Positions 33,999 through 44,488 of a stretch of DNA of 64,000 nucleotides are shown here, piece by piece. Made by a program: the position numbers and the translations under genes. The notes beneath the pieces are model-generated. The model did no database searches. It was not told where the DNA came from and saw nothing but the letters and a program-made list of their open reading frames with translations. How positions within the stretch are numbered: position 1 is the stretch's first letter; each line of letters starts with the position of its first letter. Source of the stretch: Wallemia ichthyophaga EXF-994 (Eukaryota; Basidiomycota; Wallemiomycetes; Wallemiales; Wallemiaceae); NCBI RefSeq assembly GCF_000400465.1, contig NW_008806290.1, forward strand, positions 1-64,000, written 5' to 3'.

Positions 33999-34862
33999 TT
34001 ACTTTTCCCTTGGCTGGGACCATTGTACAGACAAAATAAGATTATCATAACCCATGCCATTAACCTTCTCAAGGGCCTTCTCAGCATCTGAACGCATCTC
34101 GAAGCTGACGAAAGCGAAACCTTTAGACGCTCTCGTTTCTCTATCTCTACCAATAAATACTCTTTGAACGCGACCGAATCTCTTGAACAATTCTTTGAGA
34201 TCGTCTTCGTGTGTGTCTTCGGAGACGTTTGTGACACGCAATGTAGGATATTCATCTCTGGAAGGAGCACCAGGACCAGCACCGGAAGCTCTAGCACCAG
34301 CTCTTTGAGAAGGAGGAATGTATTTGCCGGTTGTGCTTGCAGCAGTGGCAGTACCTTGGTTCGCATTACTTTCATCTGGAGTTTGAGTGGAATCTTGAGC
34401 AGAATCGAGATCGCCGAGTGTAGATTTATATGGACATTTAGTTGTAAAGTGATCACCTTTACACAATCTACAGACAATCTTCTTCGATTTGAGACGCTCC
34501 TTCATCAACTGCTCTTCAGAAGGCTCATCAACGGCAGCCTTGTTTCCTGCAGATAATTTCAAAACAACATTCTCACCGACGGTGGTTGTTGCCCTGTCTG
34601 GACCAGGTGGTTTTCCCTTCTCGAGACCAAATTTTGGCCAATTTTTACGCTCAGCGACTGAGTGATTGACGTTTGACTTTTTCAAGACTTTTTTAAACTT
34701 TCTAGTGACTTGTACTCTCTTCCCATCTGGCAGCGTGCGTACTTCGATGGATGTAATAACATCGCTGTCTGGAGACGTTATAGTCTTTATTTCAGGTTCA
34801 GGCGCTGCGATAGTCTCGTCTACGTCGTCTGCCCAGCTTGTGGATTGCAGTTTATCAGACAT
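33999..34862 (-). CDS. TIF35: eIF3g translation initiation factor subunit
   Basis: Intronless, 287 residues. The N-terminus (SWADDVDE, TRKFKKVLKKSNVNHSVAER, WPKFG) matches eIF3g. A CCHC zinc knuckle (CRLCKGDHFTTKCPY) lies at about residue 130. A C-terminal RRM (TLRVTNVSEDTHEDDLKELF as RNP2 region, KGFAFVSFEM as RNP1) covers about residues 200-285. The subunit acts in scanning and reinitiation within the eIF3 complex. The stop at 33999 converges with the tetraspanin gene. Confidence 0.97.
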   Translation of the reverse strand: MSDKLQSTSWADDVDETIAAPEPEIKTITSPDSDVITSIEVRTLPDGKRVQVTRKFKKVLKKSNVNHSVAERKNWPKFGLEKGKPPGPDRATTTVGENVVLKLSAGNKAAVDEPSEEQLMKERLKSKKIVCRLCKGDHFTTKCPYKSTLGDLDSAQDSTQTPDESNANQGTATAASTTGKYIPPSQRAGARASGAGPGAPSRDEYPTLRVTNVSEDTHEDDLKELFKRFGRVQRVFIGRDRETRASKGFAFVSFEMRSDAEKALEKVNGMGYDNLILSVQWSQPREK

Positions 34863-34981
34863 GAGGATGATGATGGAAGGAAGAAGGCAAGCAAATCAGT
34901 TTAATCTGGGTATTTGAGAGTTTATTCATTTAAATAGCTTTACTTGAAATGTACCTGTAATTCTATATAAGCTGTTTAACT

Positions 34982-35684
34982 CTATTTTATCAAAAACTCA
35001 CATCCAGGCAGTGAATTGATATCGTAGGTGACTTGTGAATCGAGTTGAAATGCACTAAGGCATCCTTGTATGATACCAACTTGAGTGGAAAGATACTATG
35101 TTCGTTAGAGTATAGCCCTAAATACGCCTATGTCACCCACAATATCCAACCTCCTCGCTGCATTTGCCTCTGAGCTGCTGACATTGAGTAGTGGCTTGTA
35201 GAGGTTATCATAGAGAACATAGGTACCCTATTGTTGTCATTATACTCCAATTCAATCACTCAAATTCACTCAAATTCACCTTATGATTCGTTCTTAGGTT
35301 ATCAAGCTGTTTCCCGTAAAGATGCGTCCAAATTTCTTTACAGAGAAGTTTGATGACTTCTAAATCATTTCCAAGTGATCCACGGCCTTGTGAAATCCTT
35401 TGTTCGATCATTAATCGCGTTATCACAGCGTATTGGTGATTAACCCACCTCTCAGCGACTCTAACGCCAATTGAACCACCGAGCTTCTTCAATTTACTAA
35501 TAAGCTCATCATCTAAGCTATCTTGGGTAATTTCACGCTCCTCGCGTCTCATTTGCACCTCTGTGGACCATCTCAACGCGTTGATCAATTCAATATTGAG
35601 AAGCTCATTAACAATACCATCCACCTCTGCAGACGACTCCAAATTAAAGCTATTTCTATTTAAATTTAACGATGATTTGGACAT
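34982..35684 (-). CDS. TRS33: TRAPP complex subunit Trs33/TRAPPC6
   Basis: Bet3-family subunit of the TRAPP vesicle-tethering and Ypt1-exchange complex at the Golgi. The main exon (35684 to about 35277) has LGGSIGVRVAERWVNHQYAV and EVIKLLCKEIWTHLYGKQLD, then NLRTNHK, a Trs33 hallmark. Two further exons are inferred. One encodes GTYVLYDNLYKPLLN. The other (from about 35089) encodes YLSTQVGIIQGCLSAF and DINSLPGCEFLIK, with the stop at 34984-34982. The introns have GT/AG ends and fit the local size. The conserved C-terminal Bet3-fold strand and helix would be lost without them, which supports this model over the shorter single frame. Confidence 0.85.
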
Positions 35685-35799
35685 TTCTAGGTGGGCTAGG
35701 TGGGTTGATCACTCACTGTCATTTCCCAGTCATTGCCATCTAATTCGTGAGAATTTGCTTGGATTTTAATAGCTTTCACTAAGACATTCAATCTATAGC

Positions 35800-38700
35800 A
35801 TGATTTTACTCCCTGGCCCTGCAGCCTTGCCAACTGCTAAGCAGCACTCTCTCTCTCTTGCTGCGAATAAGTCTTTAAATAATGTTAAATCTGTTATAGC
35901 CAGATTCGTTCATTTCGTTAATCTACAAAGTCCTTTAAATGCCCAACAACACTCCATTCTCAATGATCTTCTCGTTTACGGAGAATCCAGCACTCTCGAC
36001 ATCACAAACGCATTCTACGTTATTCCACGCCCAGGTTCAATTACCCCTTGGTCCACAAAGGCCTCTGATATCGCTAAAATGTGTACTTTGGATGGCTTCG
36101 TTGATCGTATCGAGAGAGGTGTGGCTTTCGTCATTGAAACCACTGACAATTCCATTCTCTCTATCAATGATATTGCTCCTATTTCTCATTTGTTATTCGA
36201 TAGAATGACTCAATTACTGATTGACCACCCACCTCTGGACAAAGACATGTTCGAAAAATTTTCACCCGCCCAACTCAACACCGTCCCCCTACCAAAAAAT
36301 GAAAATGATGCTAGAATGACCCTCATTACTGCAAACTCATCTCTCGGCTTGGCCCTCTCTCCCGATGAAATTGAGTACCTCGTCGGCGCCTTCGTCAGTC
36401 ACCCTCAAAATGCCCTCATGAGAGATCCAACTGATGTCGAATTGTTTATGTTTGCTCAAGTCAACTCTGAGCACTGTCGCCACAAGATATTCAACGCTCA
36501 ATGGACTATCGACGGTCACCAACGCGATCTCAGCTTATTCCAAATGATTAGAAACACTGAAAACGTCATTAACGGCAACAACACTGTAAGCGCTTATTCT
36601 GACAACGCTGCCATTTTGAAGGGCTCCAAAGCTGCTAGATTCGCTGCTGTCAACGATGCTACCAACGGTCCACCTGTCTACACCGCCAGCCCCGAGGATA
36701 TGCCCATCTTGGCCAAGGTCGAAACCCACAACCACCCAACGGCTGTATCTCCTTATCCTGGCGCTGCTACAGGATCAGGCGGTGAGATTCGCGATGAAGG
36801 CGCCGTCGGCAGAGGTTCGAAACCTAAAGCTGGCATGAGTGGTTTCACCACCTCCAATTTAATCATCCCAGACAACCGTCAACCTTGGGAAACTGACTTT
36901 GGCAAACCATCCCACATCGCTTCCTCTTTGGATATCATGATTGATGGTCCACTTGGTGCTTCTGCATTCAACAACGAATTTGGTCGGCCTGCCATTTCTG
37001 GCTATTTCCGTACTTTCTCCGAGGAGGTACCTGTTGATAACAAAGGCAAGACTGAAATTAGAGGTTACCATAAACCAATCATGTTGGCAGGTGGTCTTGG
37101 TAATGTCCGCCCTCAATTCACCCACAAAGGTCAGATTAGCGTCGGTGCACATGTCATTGTCCTCGGTGGTCCATCCATGCTCATTGGTTTGGGTGGCGGT
37201 GCTGCCTCTTCCATGACCTCTGGTTCTAGTTCTGCAGAGCTCGATTTCGCAAGTGTGCAGCGCGAGAATCCGGAGATGCAACGTCGCTGTCAGCAGGTTA
37301 TTGACAGCTGCATTTCTTTAGACGACACCAACCCTATTCAGTCCATCCATGATGTTGGCGCTGGTGGTTTGTCCAATGCTTTACCTGAACTTGTTCACGA
37401 TGCTGGTCTAGGCGCTCACTTCGAAATCCGCAACGTCTTGCTAGCTGATGAGAGCATGTCGCCAATGGAGATATGGTGCAACGAGTCGCAGGAGCGCTAT
37501 GTAATGGCTGTCGACCAGACCAACATTGGTGTCTTCGAAGCTATTGCTAGACGTGAACGCTGTCCTTACGCTATCGTTGGACGTGCTACAGAGAGGGAGC
37601 AGCTGGTCCTGACTGACAAGTTACTTGGCAACACCCCAATCGATCTTCCTATGTCCATCCTCTTTGGCAAGACACCTAGAATGTCTCGTCAAGTTGTAAC
37701 CGCCCATCCACATAGGGAGGAATTCGACACCAGTCTTGGTAAATACCTGCATCGGAATATGGAGATAAATGAGATCATGCAGCATTCAGTTGAACGTGTT
37801 TTGAAGTTACCGACAGTAGCCTCGAAATCCTTCTTGATCACCATCGGTGACAGGTCAGTTACCGGTCTTGTCTCGCGCGAGCAGATGGTAGGTCCATGGC
37901 AGGTTCCAGTTGCAGATGTAGCTGTCACGCGTACATCGTATGGATTTGACAATGCTGCGGGTGAGGCTATGGCATGTGGAGAAAGAACACCGCTCGCTCT
38001 TCTTAATGCTGCAGCTAGTGGAAGGATGGCTGTTGCTGAAGCGTTGACTAACGCAGCAGCTTCCAACATAGAGGATCTCACAACAGTCAAGCTCTCAGCC
38101 AACTGGATGAGCGCAGCTGGGTACGAAGGTGAGGGTGCACGTCTTTACGAGACTGTCCAGGCTGTCGGCATGGATCTTTGTCCTAAACTCGGCGTGGGTA
38201 TTCCTGTCGGTAAGGACTCCATGTCCATGTCTATGAAGTGGAATGAGAACGGAGACGACAGACAGGTTACCGCTCCTCTCTCCGTTATCGTCACGGCTTT
38301 CGCTCCTGTTGCCGACGTCGGTTTGTCTTGGACACCACAATTGAGGAGGGATATCGGCGAAACTTCCCTTGTTTTTGTTGATCTCGCAAACAAGAAGCAG
38401 CGTATGGGTGGATCAGCGCTCGCGCAAGTGTTCAAGCAAATCGGTAAGGAGTGTCCGGATGTAGACGACGCGAACCTCATGAAAACATTCTTCGCTGCCT
38501 GTCAACTCGCTCGCCAAGTTGATCCTGAGTTAGTGCTGGCGTACCACGACAGAAGTGATGGTGGTCTTTTCACCACCATCGCTGAGATGGCTTTTGCTGG
38601 TCGATGCGGTGAGTGGGAAGCTTCGTGCATGCAAACCATACCAACTGACAACGCGCAGGTGTTGAGGTGATGACAGACTCGCTTGGATCTGATCCAATAT

Positions 38701-39905
38701 CGTCGCTCTTCAACGAAGAGCTCGGTGTAGTTCTCCAAGTGCAGTCGAACAAGCTGCCTCTGCTTGCTCAAACATTCCACAAGGCCGGTTTCCCCCCAAC
38801 CGCGATCCACGCAATCGGCAGAGTCACGCCTGATAATGAAAACATCACCGTCGTGCAGCACAGCAATATCATCTACGAAAGCACCAGAGCTCAGTTACAG
38901 GAATACTGGGCAGAGACATCGTACAAGATGCAAACGATCCGTGACGACCCGGCATGCGCAGATGAGGAATACGCAACAATCAGAAAATCTGCCGTCGAGA
39001 ACCCAGGTCTGCGCTACAACCTTACTTTTGACCCAGCGCTGTCGAGATTGCCGACATCACTCACTGAGCGTCCGAGTGTAGCTATTTTGCGCGAGCAGGG
39101 AGTAAATGGACATATGGAGATGGCTTGGGCTTTTGACATGGCTGGATTTAAGGCGGTTGATGTGCACATGTCCGATATTCTCTCGGGAAGTGTCTCACTG
39201 CAAGATTTCACCGGTCTGGCTGCATGTGGTGGTTTCTCGTATGGTGATGTCCTTGGTGCTGGTTCTGGCTGGGCGAAGTCGATCCTCCTCAACCCGATAG
39301 CGAGAAAGGAGTTCAAGGAGTTCTTCCATAATGAGCGCAAATTCGCCTTGGGGGTGTGTAACGGCAATCAACTCTTCGGGTGCCTCAAGCCGATTGTACC
39401 CGGCGCAGAACACTGGCCAGAGTGGAAACCAAACCGTTCGAACCGCTTCGAGGCGCGTACGACTATGGTCGAGATCGAGAAGAACACGCAGAGCATCTTC
39501 CTCAAACCACTCGCGGGCTCGAAACTCCCTATAGCCGTCGCTCATGGTGAAGGTAGGGCTGAGTTCAGCGATAACGCTAAGGACGCACTCACCGCTGATG
39601 GGGGTGTCGCTATCAGGTATATCGACAGCGATGATAAGTGGGCTTCTACTTACCCCGCTAATCCTAACGGTTCGCCTGATGCTATCGGGGGTGTAGTCGC
39701 TGCTAATGGTCGCGTTCTCGGTCTGATGCCTCAGTGAGTAGACGCTTCTCGGCATAGCTCGCTTTTGCTAACATAATACTCAAGCCCCGAACGTAACACT
39801 ATGGCTCAGTCTAACTCGTACATTGATCCTACTCAGTCGGCCGCTTGGAAAGGCACTGGACCATGGTTCTCAATGTTCGTCGCTGCGAGACAGTGGGTCG
39901 GATGA
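35800..39905 (+). CDS. ADE6: Phosphoribosylformylglycinamidine (FGAM) synthase
   Basis: Large PurL-type enzyme of de novo purine synthesis, converting FGAR, glutamine and ATP to FGAM. Three exons, 35800-38608, 38659-39733 and 39785-39905, give 1,334 residues, the full length for eukaryotic enzymes. The N-terminal PurS-like part is followed by the two AIRS-type ATP-binding halves (VNSEHCRHKIFNAQW, VETHNHPTAVSPYPGAATG, HDVGAGGLSNALPEL, YHDRSDGGLFTTIAEMAFAG). The C-terminal glutamine amidotransferase domain follows (REQGVNGHMEMAWAFDMAGF, CGGFSYGDVLGAGSGWAKS, nucleophile Cys in LGVCNGNQLF). The last intron falls inside the amidotransferase catalytic MPHPER segment, so the 40-residue third exon is essential. 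It ends PWFSMFVAARQWVG. Confidence 0.97.
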
Positions 39906-39951
39906 GCCATATGCGTTGACTAGCTGTTATTTGTTCTTGCAAGTATACTGT

Positions 39952-40043
39952 CTGTTTCTATATCTCTTTCTATTTCTAGGATATGTGAATACATCTATCT
40001 GTTTCTTTATCTCTTTCTATTACCAGGATATGCAAATACATCT
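39952..40043. repeat. Imperfect 45-bp tandem duplication
   Basis: Two copies of a pyrimidine-rich 45-base unit (CTGTTTCT...ATACATCT), at 39952-39996 and 39999-40043, differ at only a few positions. They lie about 50 bases after the FGAM synthase stop, in the presumed 3' UTR or the interval before the JJJ1 end. Function is unknown; local slippage or duplication is the simplest origin. Confidence 0.8.
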
Positions 40044-40128
40044 GTGTTACATGATAAAGAATCTCCTATAATATGCAAAAATGCCAAATAAATCAAGTGG
40101 TGAAGATATCCATTTGCCCCAATTATGT

Positions 40129-42489
40129 TCATGTCGCGGTTGATGCTGTGGGTGCTGGTGCAGGGTGGTGTACTTTGTAATTTCCTTTTCCATTGCTATT
40201 TCCATTTCCACTTCCATTTCCTTTCCTTTTGTTCTTTTTGTGCTTGTGGTCATCAGGACCAGGCAGAGCGTGAGCAGTGTCCCTGACTAGATAGCTGGGT
40301 TAGTTGAGCACAGTTTGCATAGAGCAAAATGCTCACTATGGTTGAATAACTTTGTTCGTGAACCGAAGGGTTCGTGACAGACATTACAGTACTAGGGGAG
40401 AAGAACGTGCAAGTCAGATACACTAAACCCCTAACAGTATATCATAAACTCACTAGCGTAATCGGTACAGCATTCTCTAGTGCTCGTTTGGCAGCTTCGC
40501 GTGCTCTACGTTTTTCCTTTTTGGTGCGCTGAGGCTTTGCGTCGGGTATGTAAAGAGGTTTCTTCACTACAACCGGAGAGTCTCTACCATCCGAGTCGTC
40601 GTCTTGAGTGGGCTGTTGGGATTGTGTGGGTTGATTGGCTTGTGTTGCTTGCCCATTTTGGTTGTGATCCACTTGCAAGTCATTAACTTGAGAGACAATT
40701 TGCTCGTCAATCTCTTCGTTTATTTTTTTCTCTTCGTAGTCTACGCTTCCAAGGTCGGAGGTGTGTGTAGTGTCAGTCTCAGTGTGAGATTCACTTTCAA
40801 GATGATGGAGTTGATGCGCTTGGTGTGATTGATCTACTTGATCGTCCAATTCACGCTCAATATCATGCTCTTTCTCAGTCTGGTTAATCAAATTATCCAC
40901 TTTTGTTTCCACATTGTTACTGAGTGTTGGGGTAGACTCTCCAGGTGTACCCATAGTACTACTGGCAGCGTCCTGCACATGATCGTGTTCTTGCAGACTG
41001 CTCTCATTGAGACTATGTCCACTGCCATTCTTTGCCAGTTGACGTTCTTCGCGTTCGAGATGTTTGCGCAAGCTATAATTATTGTTAGTTTTTTAAGTAA
41101 TATCAAAACCCCAAAACTACCTACATTTTTACAGTCTGTAAGTGTTTTTTACTCTTTTCATGATTTTGGAATGATTTCTCCGAATTAAAGTTCTTGTCAC
41201 ATGCAAAGCAATGTAGTCTTTCCATCTCTTGTAACTCCTCAGCTTCCTCAAGAGCGATATTTTGTGGTGAGACCTGTTGCCAAGACTGTTCGACAAAATT
41301 CTGAGCAACCTGATTACGTTCCTTTTTGCGCCACTCATTAGCTTCGCTTCTTCTGGTTTGTGCGGCGTGAGGGGAGTTATATTGAGCTTGCTTCTTAGCG
41401 TAATTGCGATATCTCGGATCTCTCTTTCTGATGAAAAAGGTTAGTTGACGGATGGTATCGTTGTACTCCTTCCTCGCTTCTTCGCGTGCTGCTTTATTCT
41501 CTTTCTCCATTATACGTCTCACTCGTCTATCCTGAGCATCGCGCAGATGCCATAAATCACGCCAAGCGAAAGATTTGCGTGAGGAGAATGCACCAAAAAG
41601 GGCGTAGAAATCTCTAGGCGTGCTCTCGAAAGGTGTGTTTTCATTCCCGAAAGCTGGATAATCTGGACACGGTCCGCTATCTTCACCCAAGTCATAAGGT
41701 GCTGCTGTAGACTCTTCCTCAGAAAGACGAGCGTAGAGTGCACCAACGATGGTGTAGAAGCCCTGCGAATGATGTCAGCAGATGTGTGTAGCGGAAATGA
41801 GCTAAGTTGTAGGTGTACCTTGGATGAACTATCATAACCATGCCAAAGCTTTGGATTGAAGAAGCGGATGAGCTGTCTGGTGGTAATGCCAGGATCTTTT
41901 GTGAGACGAGACTTGGTATTGCGTCCATTGAGCATATCTTCAAACGCAGCTGCATCATCCTCTTCACCTGGGCAAGGATAAGCGGGTGTATAGGCGTTAT
42001 AAACAAACGCACCGGCTTCATCTGTAGTGTGGATATTCTGATCATACCAAGCGCGTTCTTGATCGTCGCTGGGATAACGGTTTAGGTAGGTGGAAGGGGG
42101 AGTTGGTCGACATACGATAGAGTCTCATAAGCTTCTTGTAAGCGTGAGAATTTCTGGTTGGCCGATTCAACATTCAAAGGATTCTTGTCAGGGTGATCTG
42201 TCAATCAATACCAAATCAGTAAGTGACGATAACGAGGTTTATCGCAGACGAACGAATCAGGGCGAGTTTTCTGAAGGATTTCTTTGGGAGATTAGACAGC
42301 CAATCAAGTGGTTTTGATTACTCACTTTGATATCTTCAGCTGTTGCATCTTGTGATATACCAAGCAGCTGATAGAACTGAGTTGGTGTAAGGAATAGAAT
42401 ATCATCAATTGAATAAACCAACTAACATCCTTATTATCATCATCATCGTTATTGCTATTGTTCACCGTTGCACTCTGTCTATTTCCCAT
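40129..42489 (-). CDS. JJJ1: Jjj1/DNAJC21 J-protein with zinc fingers (60S biogenesis)
   Basis: Co-chaperone that with Ssa-type Hsp70 and Rei1 releases Arx1 from cytoplasmic pre-60S particles. The first exon (42489 to about 42430) reads MGNRQSATVNNSNNDDDDNK. It splices to FYQLLGISQDATAEDIK and then to further J-domain exons with NHPDKNP and FSRLQEAYETL. The next exons carry GAFVYNAYTPAYPCPG, FFNPKLWHGYDSSSKGFYTI and the family block SFAWRDLWHLRDAQDRRVRR. The first C2H2 finger is LHCFACDKNFNSEKSFQNHE. A second finger (YCNVCHEPFGSRTKLFNHI, about 40394-40338) and the basic tail lie in two extra exons ending at 40129. The start MGNRQSA has the MG context of N-myristoylation. At least seven exons; several edges are approximate. 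Confidence 0.88.
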
Positions 42490-42519
42490 TTAATTCAACT
42501 TTGTTTAGTTACCGTGGTG

Positions 42520-43028
42520 ATGGCTGCAGTTGAAGAAAATTATAAAACTACAATTGGTAGAGTTGGTCATCCCAAAGGCAGTGGTCAATTCACTGTACAA
42601 GTTCCTTGTTCCGTCGTTGCTCACGGTGGCACCGGCATCACTGATATTCTCGTCCAACTCGGCAAAAGTATGAGCAGTTCAAGGAAGACAAAGACTTGGG
42701 TTAAGAGGGGCTCTTACTGCTACTTGAGTCTCTTCAACGATCCTAAAACAAAGGTTATGGCTGAGATGACTCAGGTCATTTCTTCCGCTGAAGAGAAATC
42801 TCTAAGAAAGTCTGATATTTGGTGTGTATTTGGTGAATATGTCTTTACCCCTCTTATCGAATATACAGGCCAAAAGAGTTCGCTATAGGACATACTGATG
42901 TTACGAGCGACAACCAAAGCAAACAAGACAACCAAGATAGCCAAGATAACCAAGACAGCGACCTCTTCGTCAACCCAAATAGAAGAGTTGTCGTCGAGGA
43001 ATCAGATAGCGATGAAGAAAGCGATTAA
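42520..43028 (+). CDS. EIF1AD-like S1/IF1-fold protein
   Basis: Small RNA-binding protein related to eIF1A and closest to the EIF1AD group. The OB-fold core reads TTIGRVGHPKGSGQFTVQVP, KTKTWVKRGSYCYLSL and KVMAEMTQVIS. An intron at about 42821-42868 (TG/GTGTGT to ATACAG/GCC) restores LRKSDIWPKEFAIG, the characteristic W-P-x-x-F end of the fold, and a Gln/Asn/Asp-rich acidic tail (NQDSQDNQDSDLF, then EESDSDEESD). Without the intron the frame stops early at 42888. The MAAVEEN start at 42520 is only 30 bases from the divergent JJJ1 start. In animals EIF1AD works with late pre-40S maturation; that role here is inference. Confidence 0.75.
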
Positions 43029-43053
43029 TCAATGTATAAATAAAGTCATTTTC

Positions 43054-44415
43054 TTACTTTGTATTACTATCACCTTCAAATACCAAAGCTGTACCATCAT
43101 CCGAGCCTGATATTATTCTACTGCCATCACTTGAAACTGCAATACTCAATACGGGTTCTGAATGACCCTCCAATTCTTTGCAAAGTGTACCTGTACGTGC
43201 ATCGAATATGCGTACTTTATGATCAACTGAACCAACAGTAAAGAAAGGAGACTGTTTTTGGAATTCTAAAACTGTGACAGGTTCCTCTATAGTTATTGTA
43301 TTACGAACACGCATAGTTGTTAAATCAATCACGTTGATAACACCATCTGTACCACCAGTGACAACAACTCCAGCAGGACCTTGACCAGCAGCACCTTCAG
43401 GTAAAAATGAGATAGCTTCAATAGATTCACCTTCCTTGTGGCATTCGAAACTACCTACAACTTGACCATTTGCTAGGTTAACAGCTCTCACACCACCTGC
43501 AGCACCACCTGCGACTGCAATTGTACCTGCAGGGTTCACTGACATGGCAGTTATACCACCATCGAGGTTAAAACGAGCATCATTTCCAGTAATCTTTGTT
43601 ATTGGTGTTGCTTCTGTTGGTGACCACATGATGAGTGAGCCATCTGAAGAAGCAGAAACGATAGATTTCCCATCTGGGGTGAATCTACCACAGGTGACCA
43701 TCTCGGTGTGCCCAGAGAATACGTTCATATTGTCACCTTTTGGTAATTTCCACATCCAAATGGTCGAATCTGCACAACCAGTGAGTAAAACGTTACCTCT
43801 TGGATGCCAATCAATCCACTATAGATAATTTAGTTGGGTAAATGACTAAATAGGTTAAAACTAACCGTGCATTCATCACCAAGTTGTAAATCAACCTTCA
43901 AAGACCAATCTGAGGAATCCCAGATCTTAACAAATCCATCCATACCACCTGTAGCTAACAACTGACCATCACTTGAGAATGCAGTTGAAGTTACTGAATC
44001 GGTGTGTCCTTCCAAGACGGCAATAGCGTGTTCTCCGTCGGTTATAGACCAAATATGAGCCTTATCGTCACCACCACCACTAGCAACGATATCAGGGTTG
44101 ATTGGGTGTATGGATAGAGCGTAAACAGGTTCCTTGTGATTAAAGAATCCTTGAATGGAATCATCTTTTGCGTTAATCATGTCCAATTTCTGTTTCTTCT
44201 TTAGAAAAGCGTGGAGGGAACAACGATGATAAACTCACAGCCTGTTGATCTTCCATGTCACCTTGAACATCCCCATCTCCATCAACATCCCCTTCAACAT
44301 CCCCTTCATCATCGTCCATTGGTTCACCCGTATCCTCAACATCTTCTTCAAGCATTTCATCTTTATTCAGGTAGATATCTTGAGATTCTTGAATATCTGG
44401 TGTATCCCCACTCAT
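43054..44415 (-). CDS. SQT1: Sqt1, WD40 chaperone of ribosomal protein uL16 (Rpl10)
   Basis: Eight-bladed WD40 protein. Exon 1 (44415 to about 44240) encodes MSGDTPDIQESQDIYLNKDE and an Asp/Glu/Gly-rich acidic run that is typical of Sqt1/AAMP. Exon 2 (about 44200-43867) starts with LDMINAKDDSIQGFFNHKEP, then FSSDGQLLATGGMDGFVKIW. Exon 3 (about 43818-43054) gives QWIDWHPRGNVLLTGCADST and more blades, ending ISGSDDGTALVFEGDSNTK. In yeast Sqt1 binds nascent Rpl10 and escorts it to the ribosome. The repeat AACATCCCC... at 44262-44310 encodes the acidic run. It starts 73 bases from the divergent NAA15 start. Confidence 0.88.
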
Positions 44416-44488
44416 ACTGTAATAATATTCCAATGATGATCGTTCTGGTTCAACCCAGCACTATTCTCCTTGGTCTCGTTCCACCAAG

